The notes below the pieces were generated by a model. It saw nothing but the letters and a program-made list of their open reading frames with translations, was not told the DNA's origin and ran no database searches. Below are positions 16,955-24,099 of a DNA stretch of 34,825 nucleotides, piece by piece. The translations under genes and the position numbers were made by a program. The DNA is from Rhodopirellula sp. (GTDB lineage: Bacteria; Planctomycetota; Planctomycetia; Planctomycetales; Planctomycetaceae): contig JABMPE010000261.1 of assembly GCA_013203845.1 (NCBI GenBank), forward strand, positions 1 through 34,825, given 5' to 3'. Position 1 is the first letter of the stretch. Every line of letters begins with the position of its first letter.

Positions 16955-19075
16955 ATGAGTCAGGATTCACCAGCAATTGCCCCTGCCGCCCATGAAGACA
17001 CATGGCGGGAGATTGAAGACGTTGTCCAGGAAGTCACTCGGCAATCCAGAGCCGCAGTGCCTGCGGATCGCTTCTTTACGGGTTTACTGGAGAGTTCTGT
17101 CCGGACGCTTGCGGCGACTGGCGGAGCGGTCTGGCTGAGGCAGCCCGAAGGTCTGCGGCTTGAGTATCAGGTGAATCTCGTTCGAACCGGACTGGTCACC
17201 GGCCCGGATGCCGATGATGTGTTGCATGTCGAACAGCGTTCGCAGCAGCACCAGCGGCTGCTGGATCGAATTTCGCGGCAGACCGCCACTCACGCGGTTT
17301 CGCCGCAATCCGGCACAACATCCGCGGCCAATGCCGACGGCCTGCCGGAAAATCCGACTGACTTTCTGCTGCTCTTCTGCCCCGTGATCGTCGACGATCG
17401 CGTGCTGGGCATCCTTGAAATCTTTCAGCGTTCGAACGTTTCGCCCGGCGCGGTCCAGGGTTTTCTGCGATTTCTGGCAGCACTGGCGGAGCTGGCGGCG
17501 GACTATCTGAGAAACTCGCAGCTGCGGGAACTCCAGGACCGAGCGACGCTCTGGAGCCAGTTCGAACAGTTCACCGAACGGGTTCACGAAGGGCTGGATG
17601 TCGATCAGATCGCCGCGTCGATTGCCAACGATGGCCGGCAACTGATCGGTTGCGACCGGGTCACTGTTGCGGTGCGAAAGGGCTCCCGGTTTCCTGTGCG
17701 AGCCGTCAGCGGCTTGGACTCAATCGATCGCCGCTCGAATGTGCTGCGAGCGGCACAGGATCTGATCCGCCGCGTTGTCGTGACCAGAGAACCGTTCTGG
17801 TATCAGGACTCAGCCGACGAGGATCATGCGCAACCGCACGTCGATATCGCTCCGCAGCTCGCCGACTCGGTTCACAGATACCTTGATGAATCTCCGGCGA
17901 GACTGCTGGCCGTCTTTCCGCTGTTGCCCGCATCGACGGCGACTGACGGAGAGCAGGTTTCAAACCGAACCCGCGGCCGCGACGAGGCTCCGGTCGGAGC
18001 TATTCTGATTGAGCGGTTTGAGGGGGCTGGCACCTCCGGATTGACGCGACACCGTTCGGAAGTCGTCGCGCGGCAGAGTGCGTCTGCGCTGAAAAACGCT
18101 TTGGAACATTCCAGTCTGCCATTTTTGCCTGCGCTCCGATTGGTCGGTCGTATCGGCTGGCATCTACGACTGCGACAACTGCCCGGAACCTTGCTGGTTC
18201 TCGGGACGCTGATTGGTGCAATGGTGGCCATGTTCGTCGTACCGGCTGACTTCACGGTGGAAGGGCTCGGCGAGCTGCAGCCAGCGATTCGCCGAGGAGT
18301 CTTTGCGGCCAGTGATGGAGTCGTTGCTGCTCTCGGTCCGGCCTTGTCTGCTGATGCGACGACCGTCTTAGCGGGTGAAACTCTGGTCGAACTTTCGAAC
18401 ACTGATCTTGATCTCGAACTCACTCGCGTACTCGGAGAAATTCGTACGGCGCGAGAGAGTCTCAGCACGAAAGTCGTCGAACGCCTGAATGTCGACGATT
18501 CCGATCCCAAATGGGAATCGCAACTGGAAAAACTTTCGGCTGAGGAGAAGGAACTTGAAGTCAGCATCTCCAGTCTGGAAGCTCAGCTGAAAGTGCTGCG
18601 TCAGCAACAGGCGGATTTGATTCTGACCAGTCCAATTGCTGGGCAGATTCTGACCTGGGAAGCTGCCCGTATCCTTGAAAGCCGACCGGTGCGACGCGGT
18701 GACCGGCTTGTGGAAGTGGCTGATATCGCCGGGCCGTGGGTTCTGGAAATTCGAGTCCCGGATCAGAACATCGGGTACGTGAACGACGCTCGCCGGGAAG
18801 TGAAGCCCGACCTCGACGTCTCTTTCATTCTCGCCACAGACCCGAAAACCACGTGGTATGGGACGGTGAAAGAAGTGGCTTCGGAGACACGATCCTATGG
18901 CGATGCCGGACCAACGGTTCTGGTTACCGTCGAAATCGACCGCGGCGAGATCCCTTTGAACCAGCTTCGGCCTGGGGCAACGGTCATTCCTCATATTCAC
19001 ACCGGACAACGACCGATTGGTTTCGTCTGGTTCCATGAACTGATTCACACTGTTCGAACCAGGCTTCTGTTCTAG
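16955..19075 (+). CDS. GAF-domain/HlyD-type membrane fusion protein (efflux periplasmic adaptor fusion)
   Basis: This 706-residue protein joins a sensory half to an adaptor half. Residues about 35-190 and 205-375 look like two GAF domains (for example FCPVIVDDRVLGILEIFQR and RQLIGCDRVTVAVRKG), which usually bind small molecules in the cytoplasm. A single membrane helix follows at about 410-432 (LPGTLLVLGTLIGAMVAMFV). The remainder is HlyD-like: half of a lipoyl domain (about 440-485), a helical hairpin (about 485-552), the second lipoyl half starting at LTSPIAGQI (about 557), and a beta-barrel region (VLEIRVPDQNIGYV). Adaptors bridge an inner-membrane transporter to the outer membrane; the cytoplasmic GAF half could make this responsive to a ligand. 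In planctomycetes such fusions often precede an M50-type or other partner gene. The next gene is another HlyD protein, and no transporter follows. Confidence 0.9.
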   Translation: MSQDSPAIAPAAHEDTWREIEDVVQEVTRQSRAAVPADRFFTGLLESSVRTLAATGGAVWLRQPEGLRLEYQVNLVRTGLVTGPDADDVLHVEQRSQQHQRLLDRISRQTATHAVSPQSGTTSAANADGLPENPTDFLLLFCPVIVDDRVLGILEIFQRSNVSPGAVQGFLRFLAALAELAADYLRNSQLRELQDRATLWSQFEQFTERVHEGLDVDQIAASIANDGRQLIGCDRVTVAVRKGSRFPVRAVSGLDSIDRRSNVLRAAQDLIRRVVVTREPFWYQDSADEDHAQPHVDIAPQLADSVHRYLDESPARLLAVFPLLPASTATDGEQVSNRTRGRDEAPVGAILIERFEGAGTSGLTRHRSEVVARQSASALKNALEHSSLPFLPALRLVGRIGWHLRLRQLPGTLLVLGTLIGAMVAMFVVPADFTVEGLGELQPAIRRGVFAASDGVVAALGPALSADATTVLAGETLVELSNTDLDLELTRVLGEIRTARESLSTKVVERLNVDDSDPKWESQLEKLSAEEKELEVSISSLEAQLKVLRQQQADLILTSPIAGQILTWEAARILESRPVRRGDRLVEVADIAGPWVLEIRVPDQNIGYVNDARREVKPDLDVSFILATDPKTTWYGTVKEVASETRSYGDAGPTVLVTVEIDRGEIPLNQLRPGATVIPHIHTGQRPIGFVWFHELIHTVRTRLLF

Positions 19076-19159
19076 TTGGGGTCGGCGCAGCCCGCCAGAT
19101 TCGCCAGCATGGTGGGCGGAATCCACTCAGCAAAAGCTTGCAGGATCGGAATACAAGCC

Positions 19160-20089
19160 ATGTTTATGAATCTTTCTGCAAAACACGTCGTCATCGCATT
19201 TTTGTGGGCAATGTTTGTTACCTCAGACTGTTTCGTAATGGCCGACGATCGTCCGATCACCGTTACGGGTGCGCTGGTAACCGTCATTCAGGAACGCAAC
19301 ATTGCCGCCAGCGAGACCGGATTGATTTCGAAAGTTCACTTCAAAGCTGGAGAATTTGTCGACGCCGGTGCGGTGCTGGCCGAGCTGGACTCGACACAGG
19401 CGCAACTCAAGCTGCAGGAAGCCGAAATTCAATTCGGCAAGGCGCTGGAACTGGCGAACAGTGACGTCGAGAACCGCGCGGCAAAGAAGTCACTCCAGGT
19501 GTCGAAGGCCGAACTGGCACGTGCTCAGGAAGCCGTCGACCGATTTTCGAAGTCGATCTCACAAACTGAAATGGATCGACTTCGTCTGACCACGGAACGG
19601 GCGGAGCTGTTGATCGAGCAGTCGGACCAGACTGCTCGGATCGCAAAACTGGATGCCGACCTGCGCAGGAACCAGGTCGACTTTGCCAGGCACACTCTGG
19701 ATCGGCATCGTGTTCTGACACCGATTTTCGGCATGGTTGTTCAGGTCAGCTTTCATCCTGGCGAATGGGTCGAGACCGGTAAGAGCGTTGCTCGCGTTCT
19801 GCGTTTGGACCGACTGGGTTGCGAAGGCCACGTTGCGTCCGAAGCAGTCGATGTCTCGATGATCGGTCGTCCGGTGAACGTCACCATTCACCCGCCGAAC
19901 GGCAAGTCAGTCACGTTGCCGGGAACGTTGACCTTCGTCGATCCGCAGGTCAGTCGGATCAAAAAGGACGTTCTGATTCGCGCTGAATTCGACAACGCGA
20001 AGCTGACCATACTGCCTGGAATGTCCGCTGAGATCGAGATTTCAGGTTCCAGCAAAATTGCCAGAAACGACGCTCCCGGCAGCAAGTGA
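19160..20089 (+). CDS. HlyD-family periplasmic adaptor
   Basis: The ATG at 19160 has a purine-rich GGATCGGA upstream and a signal-type N terminus (MFMNLSAKHVVIAFLWAMFV), giving 309 residues; the frame start at 19076 lies directly after the previous stop but is not needed. The order is first lipoyl half (LISKVHFKAGEFVDAGAVLA), a long helical hairpin (about 75-175), second half (LTPIFGMVVQVSFHPGEWV) and a beta-barrel domain (GCEGHVASEAVDVSMIGRPV). It is a shorter partner of the upstream GAF-HlyD protein, 84 bp away and surely in the same transcript. The pair probably forms one adaptor assembly, perhaps with a transporter encoded elsewhere. The gene ends 31 bp before a convergent gene. Confidence 0.92.
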   Translation: MFMNLSAKHVVIAFLWAMFVTSDCFVMADDRPITVTGALVTVIQERNIAASETGLISKVHFKAGEFVDAGAVLAELDSTQAQLKLQEAEIQFGKALELANSDVENRAAKKSLQVSKAELARAQEAVDRFSKSISQTEMDRLRLTTERAELLIEQSDQTARIAKLDADLRRNQVDFARHTLDRHRVLTPIFGMVVQVSFHPGEWVETGKSVARVLRLDRLGCEGHVASEAVDVSMIGRPVNVTIHPPNGKSVTLPGTLTFVDPQVSRIKKDVLIRAEFDNAKLTILPGMSAEIEISGSSKIARNDAPGSK

Positions 20090-20120
20090 CGTCATTCCGC
20101 TGATGTCGTGCCGGCACCGT

Positions 20121-21317
20121 TCAAGTTGAGCGACTCAGCAGAACTTCGAGTTCACACGGCTCAAGACCGAATGTCGCACGCGCAGATTTCACGCTGTCCG
20201 GGGCCGCGAATGGTGTCGTTGTGGACTCTCGAATTGCCCGAATCAGGATGTTCTTCGGTGTGTGTTCCAGGCTGATGAACTCGAGCACCTGAGTGCGATA
20301 GCCGCAGGCTTCCAGGAGGTCGGCTCTGATCGCGTCGGTCAGAAGTTCGGCGAACCGTTCCTTGAGAATGCCTCGCCGCATGATCGGCGACAGAAACTCT
20401 GTCTTTAGTTTGGAGGCGACTTCGTGGTGACAGCACGGCACTGCGAAAATGACGGTTGCGTTCCACTCGACCGCTCGCGCGAGAGCGACGTCGGTTGCCG
20501 TGTCGCAGGCGTGGAGCGAGACGCTCAGATCGACTGACTCCAACGGTGAGTAGCCAGCCATGTCACCTGACTCGAATTTCAGTCCGTCGCAGCCGAGCTT
20601 CGTCGCAATCTGATTGCAGTGTTCGACGACGTCCGCCTTCAGATCCAGTCCGACGATTTCCACCTTTCGACCGTGAACCCGGTTCAGCAGGTAGTGCAGC
20701 GCGAACGTCAGGTAACTCTTGCCGCAGCCGAAATCGACAACCCGGATCGGGCCGGTTGGCGGAAGGGATTCGTAAACGTCCTCGACAAATTCGAGGTATC
20801 GGTTGATCTGCCGGAACTTGTCGAACTTCTGTTGGCGGACGTTGCCGTCGGCAGTCATCACGCCGATCTCTTCCAGAAACGGACACGGAATTCCGTCAGG
20901 AATCAGATACTGTTTCTGACGATTGTGGCCCGTCGATACGACACTTTGCTTCGACGGCGGATACTGGTGTGCTCGTACCTTGCCGCTGGCTTTGACTTTG
21001 ACCGTGAAGTCGAAATCCGTCCTGAAGAGATGTCCCTTTCGGAACGGCCCGGTGATCAGATTTTCGACTTCTCTGACAGCCTCTTCCGGAGTGAAGTTTC
21101 GGTGAGTTTCCCGCCGCGCTTCACAAAATGTGAATTGAAGATGGCGGCCCGATTTCAGATCAACCGGGCGGACAACGATTTTCTCGACGGTGGAAGAGAG
21201 CACCGCGTCGGGGTCCAGCAAAGGCAAAACTTCGTCAGGGACCGGCTGACTGAGAATCAGCTGAATCAGCGAGTCTGATTCAACGGCTGCGGCAAAGTGA
21301 GTCGTTAGTTCATTCAT
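20121..21317 (-). CDS. Class I SAM-dependent methyltransferase (Methyltransf_32-like)
   Basis: The start at 21317 (MNELTTHFAAAVESDS) gives 398 residues; an alternative ATG at 21353 lies 11 bp after the upstream stop and would add 12 residues. Neither has a clear Shine-Dalgarno site. The SAM-binding motif is RVVDFGCGKSYLTFALHYLL, followed by the acidic motif II (VEIVGLDLKADVVEHC) and GDMAGYSP. The segment FAVPCCHHEVASKL with paired cysteines is typical of the Methyltransf_32 group, which includes METTL25- and RRNAD1-type proteins. A large N-terminal domain (about 1-190) with KASGKVRAHQYPPSKQS may bind the substrate. The substrate is unknown; RNA is a guess from relatives. It follows the zinc-ribbon membrane protein on the same strand and is probably co-transcribed. 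Confidence 0.9.
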   Translation of the reverse strand: MNELTTHFAAAVESDSLIQLILSQPVPDEVLPLLDPDAVLSSTVEKIVVRPVDLKSGRHLQFTFCEARRETHRNFTPEEAVREVENLITGPFRKGHLFRTDFDFTVKVKASGKVRAHQYPPSKQSVVSTGHNRQKQYLIPDGIPCPFLEEIGVMTADGNVRQQKFDKFRQINRYLEFVEDVYESLPPTGPIRVVDFGCGKSYLTFALHYLLNRVHGRKVEIVGLDLKADVVEHCNQIATKLGCDGLKFESGDMAGYSPLESVDLSVSLHACDTATDVALARAVEWNATVIFAVPCCHHEVASKLKTEFLSPIMRRGILKERFAELLTDAIRADLLEACGYRTQVLEFISLEHTPKNILIRAIRESTTTPFAAPDSVKSARATFGLEPCELEVLLSRST

Positions 21318-21363
21318 GGGCGAAGAGCGGGTGATGTCCACCCGATAATTCATGCATTGGGAT

Positions 21364-21966
21364 TTAGAGGCGGGTTGCGAGGAACTGTTGCATCTCTTGA
21401 GTGAAGGGGTCGTCGGCGATGGGCTGAATCGTGATCGCTGGACCGATCGACCGATCGATGATCCACTGGCCACGTTTCCGGGTGATTGCTCGAATGTCGC
21501 GTAGTGGAAGAAAGAATGAGCCGGAGACTCGGCTGAGAAAATCCGGGAGCAGTTGAAGGTCCTCTTTGCTGAGCCGGATCGGTTCGTTTTCGAGGAAGTC
21601 CTTTTCACGAAGCTCGCGGCGTTTGAGAAACGGAGCCAGAAACATCAGCGGAGACCAGAAGACGGCGGCCAGCGTCCACATCGGAGAAGCCGCCGACTGT
21701 TCAACCAGTCGCCGTTTCGTCACGGTTTGGTATGGCAGAAAAAACAAACCGTTGGCGGTTTCGTAGAAAACTCCGTCTGCAGGCAGCTTGCGACGAGCGA
21801 CGCGAACATGCCCCATGCGCCCTCGAACTTCTCCGACCAACGTGCGAAACCGGGTATCCGTGTCCTCGGGATTGATCGTCTCCGGCAGCGCGTCCTGACA
21901 ATCCGGGCAGCGATCATCGCGGGTAAAGACCCACTGGCAGCACTCCTGACACAATCGGATCGACAT
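21364..21966 (-). CDS. Zinc-ribbon hypothetical protein with one or two membrane segments
   Basis: The 200-residue protein starts MSIRLCQECCQWVFTRDDRC, a four-cysteine zinc ribbon (CxxC, then CPDC about 10 residues later). A hydrophobic stretch (MWTLAAVFWSPLMFLAPFL, about 95-113) could be a membrane helix or re-entrant loop, followed by a basic/acidic part. The C-terminal region (FFLPLRDIRAITRKRGQWII) looks like a PH- or barrel-type domain. No enzyme motif is seen. It is divergent from the small coiled-coil gene (135-bp gap) and lies directly upstream of the methyltransferase. The function is unknown. Confidence 0.8.
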   Translation of the reverse strand: MSIRLCQECCQWVFTRDDRCPDCQDALPETINPEDTDTRFRTLVGEVRGRMGHVRVARRKLPADGVFYETANGLFFLPYQTVTKRRLVEQSAASPMWTLAAVFWSPLMFLAPFLKRRELREKDFLENEPIRLSKEDLQLLPDFLSRVSGSFFLPLRDIRAITRKRGQWIIDRSIGPAITIQPIADDPFTQEMQQFLATRL

Positions 21967-22101
21967 GATGAATGATAATCTGAATGCGGGAACTGATGAT
22001 TCACGACGCCGGCCTGGTACGGTAACCTGCTGGTTGACGGCTCAAGTGTATCGGCGTTGCAATTGCCGACTCAACGACTGAGAGCAGGGGTTTATCGCAG
22101 C

Positions 22102-22281
22102 ATGGCACTGAACAAAAAGCAGAAGAAACAACTCGATGTCATCCGTAAAAAACTGCAGCAGCTCAAGCAGCAGCTGGCCGGCGAGAAAGACCAGATGGAC
22201 GCCCCCGAAGCCGTCCGGAAGATCGAAGCCGAAATTGCGAAGCTGGACGAGCAGCGTCGGACGATCGAAGCCGAGAAGTAG
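22102..22281 (+). CDS. Small coiled-coil protein (59 aa)
   Basis: The chosen start (22102) yields MALNKKQKKQLDVIRKKLQQ, a lysine/glutamine-rich heptad pattern continuing through AGEKDQMDAPEAVRKIEAEI to the end, so nearly all of it should be one coiled coil with a break near Asp-Ala-Pro. An earlier in-frame ATG at 22057 would add 15 residues of different character. Small proteins of this type occur widely in planctomycetes but have no assigned role. It has no signal or membrane segment. The gene is divergent from the zinc-ribbon protein and ends in a structured region shared with a convergent gene. Confidence 0.8.
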   Translation: MALNKKQKKQLDVIRKKLQQLKQQLAGEKDQMDAPEAVRKIEAEIAKLDEQRRTIEAEK

Positions 22282-22308
22282 ATCGGAACGTGGCTCCCGA
22301 AAGTGAGC

Positions 22309-22374
22309 GACGCCTTCGCTTTAAGGCGTCACGGCAAGGTTCGCGATCACGGCCAGGTTTGTGTTAACCTTGCC
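22309..22374. terminator. Two hairpins between convergent genes
   Basis: GACGCCTT/AAGGCGTC (22309-22316 with 22323-22330) form an 8-bp stem. GGCAAGGTT/AACCTTGCC (22333-22341 with 22366-22374) form a 9-bp stem around a 24-nt loop. Between the small coiled-coil gene (plus) and the VOC gene (minus), they probably end both transcripts. Neither has a long T run. Confidence 0.6.
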
Positions 22375-22380
22375 CCGTCG

Positions 22381-22767
22381 TCAGATCATCGGCTCGCGGC
22401 GTTTGACCAGTTGCAGCGTCAGTCCCCACGGATCCCGGATGAAGGCCATGAGGTCTCCGCCCGGCAGATCGGTGATGTTACCTTCGAGCCTGGCGCCGGC
22501 GGCGGAGAGTCGGTCGATGTCGGCGCGGATGTCATTCGAAACGAATGCCAGGTGCAGCGTGCCTGGGTGCATGTTTCGAAAATCTGAGCGGGGAACCGCG
22601 GGGTTTCCGTAGATCTCGATCATCGTCGATCCGGACGAGTCGACAATAAAATGAGCCCACGGTGCTTCCATGACTCGGCGTTTGACCACAAAGCCAAGAT
22701 TCTCGACGTACCAGCGTGCCATTTCGAGCGGGTCTTCAACGTTAAAAGCAACATGCTCAACGCGCAT
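22381..22767 (-). CDS. VOC (glyoxalase/bleomycin-resistance) family protein
   Basis: The start at 22767 gives 128 residues, the usual size for one VOC module; the open frame to 23046 is an unlikely extension. Two beta-alpha-beta-beta-beta halves are visible. Likely metal ligands are His in VEHVAFNVED, Glu in TMIEIYGNP and His in LHLAFVSND. The fourth position, in GLTLQLVKR, is Gln rather than the usual Glu, which suggests altered metal binding or a different reaction. VOC enzymes include glyoxalase I, dioxygenases and antibiotic-binding proteins; the substrate here cannot be told. It stands alone, divergent from the DNA methyltransferase (195-bp gap). Confidence 0.9.
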   Translation of the reverse strand: MRVEHVAFNVEDPLEMARWYVENLGFVVKRRVMEAPWAHFIVDSSGSTMIEIYGNPAVPRSDFRNMHPGTLHLAFVSNDIRADIDRLSAAGARLEGNITDLPGGDLMAFIRDPWGLTLQLVKRREPMI

Positions 22768-22961
22768 GAGGATATTCTCCGGGTCACGAAGTGGAATGAA
22801 GGGGATTTCAACGTTCAACAGGTCGTTGACTGAGCGGTTTCTATCGCCTGCTCGCTCGTAGTTCACCTGTCCGTGAACTTGCAGGTGCCGGACATCGCCG
22901 CGACAGTCTATTGGGCGGTACGTGCAGGCGGTCTTCAGCAACCCTGGAAAGACACGGGACG

Positions 22962-24062
22962 ATGGCGAAAGCAAAGCGGTCGACGAAGAAAACGGCTTCC
23001 AGGCAGCCCGTCTCAAAACGCGGCTCAGAGACCAGTGGCCAGTCAAAGAAGAAACACGCCACCACGATTATCGCGAGTGATCAGCGTCCGGCCAAAGTGG
23101 CGAAAGCCAGCCACGGATCGGAAAGATCGACGAGTCGTAAAGCAACGAGCAGGAAGTCGACGTCGAAAAAGGAACGTCTCGATAAGACGGAGTCAGTCGA
23201 TGAGGTTTCCGTCGAAGAAAAGCCGCTTGCCGACGCTCCGTCAGGACGAAAGCCTGTCCCGCATTGCAACGAGCTTGATGGAAAACGCTGGATTCAAAAC
23301 TCGATCAGCGTCTGGAGTGACATTCGGAAAACCGCCGAAGAAAGCCGCCTCAAACACCCGGCGATGTTTCCCGGCATGCTGGTCGAGCGGCTTGTTGACA
23401 CGTTCCTGCGTCCGGACGGCGAGCGGATTCTGGATCCATTCAGTGGGTCGGGCAGCACAATCGTCGCGGTCGAGCGTCTCGGGAAAACCGGGATTGGAAT
23501 CGAGCTTTCGCCTGAATACGCAAAGATGGGGCGTCAGCGGCTTGCCGAAATTTCGTCCGATCTGTTTGCGAACAGACGCAAGCCTCAATCAGTGATTCAC
23601 GAAGCGTCGGTGGCTGATCTCACGGATCTGGTCGAGCCGGAGTCGATCGATCTGTGTATCACGTCGCCTCCGTACTGGGACATTCTCAACCAGCGCAGAA
23701 CGGCTGACTACAAGAAGGTGCGGCACTACGGAAACCTCGATGGTGACCTGGGCACGATCGCTGACTACGAGGTGTTTCTCGATTCGCTGAAAACTGTTTT
23801 CGCCGACGTTCTGACTGTCCTGAAGCCGGGAGCCTACTGCTGTGTCGTTCTAATGGACCTGCGCAAGAAGAACCGTTTCTTCCCGCTGCACAGCGACTTT
23901 GCAGCTCGCATGACGGAGATCGGTTTTATCTTCGATGACCTGATCATCTGGAACCGGCAATCGGAATACAACAACCTGAGGCCGCTCGGTTACCCCGCAG
24001 TGTTCCGCGTCAACAAGGTTCACGAGTTTGTTGTGCTGCTTCAGAAACCTTGCGTCCAATGA
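22962..24062 (+). CDS. Orphan DNA methyltransferase (N6-adenine or N4-cytosine type) with basic N-terminal tail
   Basis: The start at 22962 (GGGA upstream) gives 366 residues. Residues about 1-95 are Lys/Arg/Ser/Thr-rich and probably disordered (AKAKRSTKKTASRQPVSKR). The catalytic domain has the conserved NSISVWSDIRKTAEESRL, HPAMFPGMLVERLV, SAM-binding DPFSGSGSTIVAVERLGK and catalytic TSPPYWDILNQRRTADYKK motifs, ending with IIWNRQSEYNNLRPLGYP. The SAM-binding motif precedes the catalytic SPPY, the reverse of the common beta-class order. SPPY fits N4-cytosine or N6-adenine methylation. No restriction endonuclease or specificity subunit is adjacent, so it is probably a solitary regulatory or protective methyltransferase. 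It converges on the FHA-GAF-cyclase gene with a 37-bp gap. Confidence 0.93.
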   Translation: MAKAKRSTKKTASRQPVSKRGSETSGQSKKKHATTIIASDQRPAKVAKASHGSERSTSRKATSRKSTSKKERLDKTESVDEVSVEEKPLADAPSGRKPVPHCNELDGKRWIQNSISVWSDIRKTAEESRLKHPAMFPGMLVERLVDTFLRPDGERILDPFSGSGSTIVAVERLGKTGIGIELSPEYAKMGRQRLAEISSDLFANRRKPQSVIHEASVADLTDLVEPESIDLCITSPPYWDILNQRRTADYKKVRHYGNLDGDLGTIADYEVFLDSLKTVFADVLTVLKPGAYCCVVLMDLRKKNRFFPLHSDFAARMTEIGFIFDDLIIWNRQSEYNNLRPLGYPAVFRVNKVHEFVVLLQKPCVQ

Positions 24063-24099
24063 CGGGGCGGCTGACTGAAACCTCGCTCCGATTCCGTGC

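Noticed and set aside
22911..24062. Complete restriction-modification system around the DNA methyltransferase
   Set aside because: Neighbouring genes are a VOC protein and a cyclase; no endonuclease or specificity subunit is seen.
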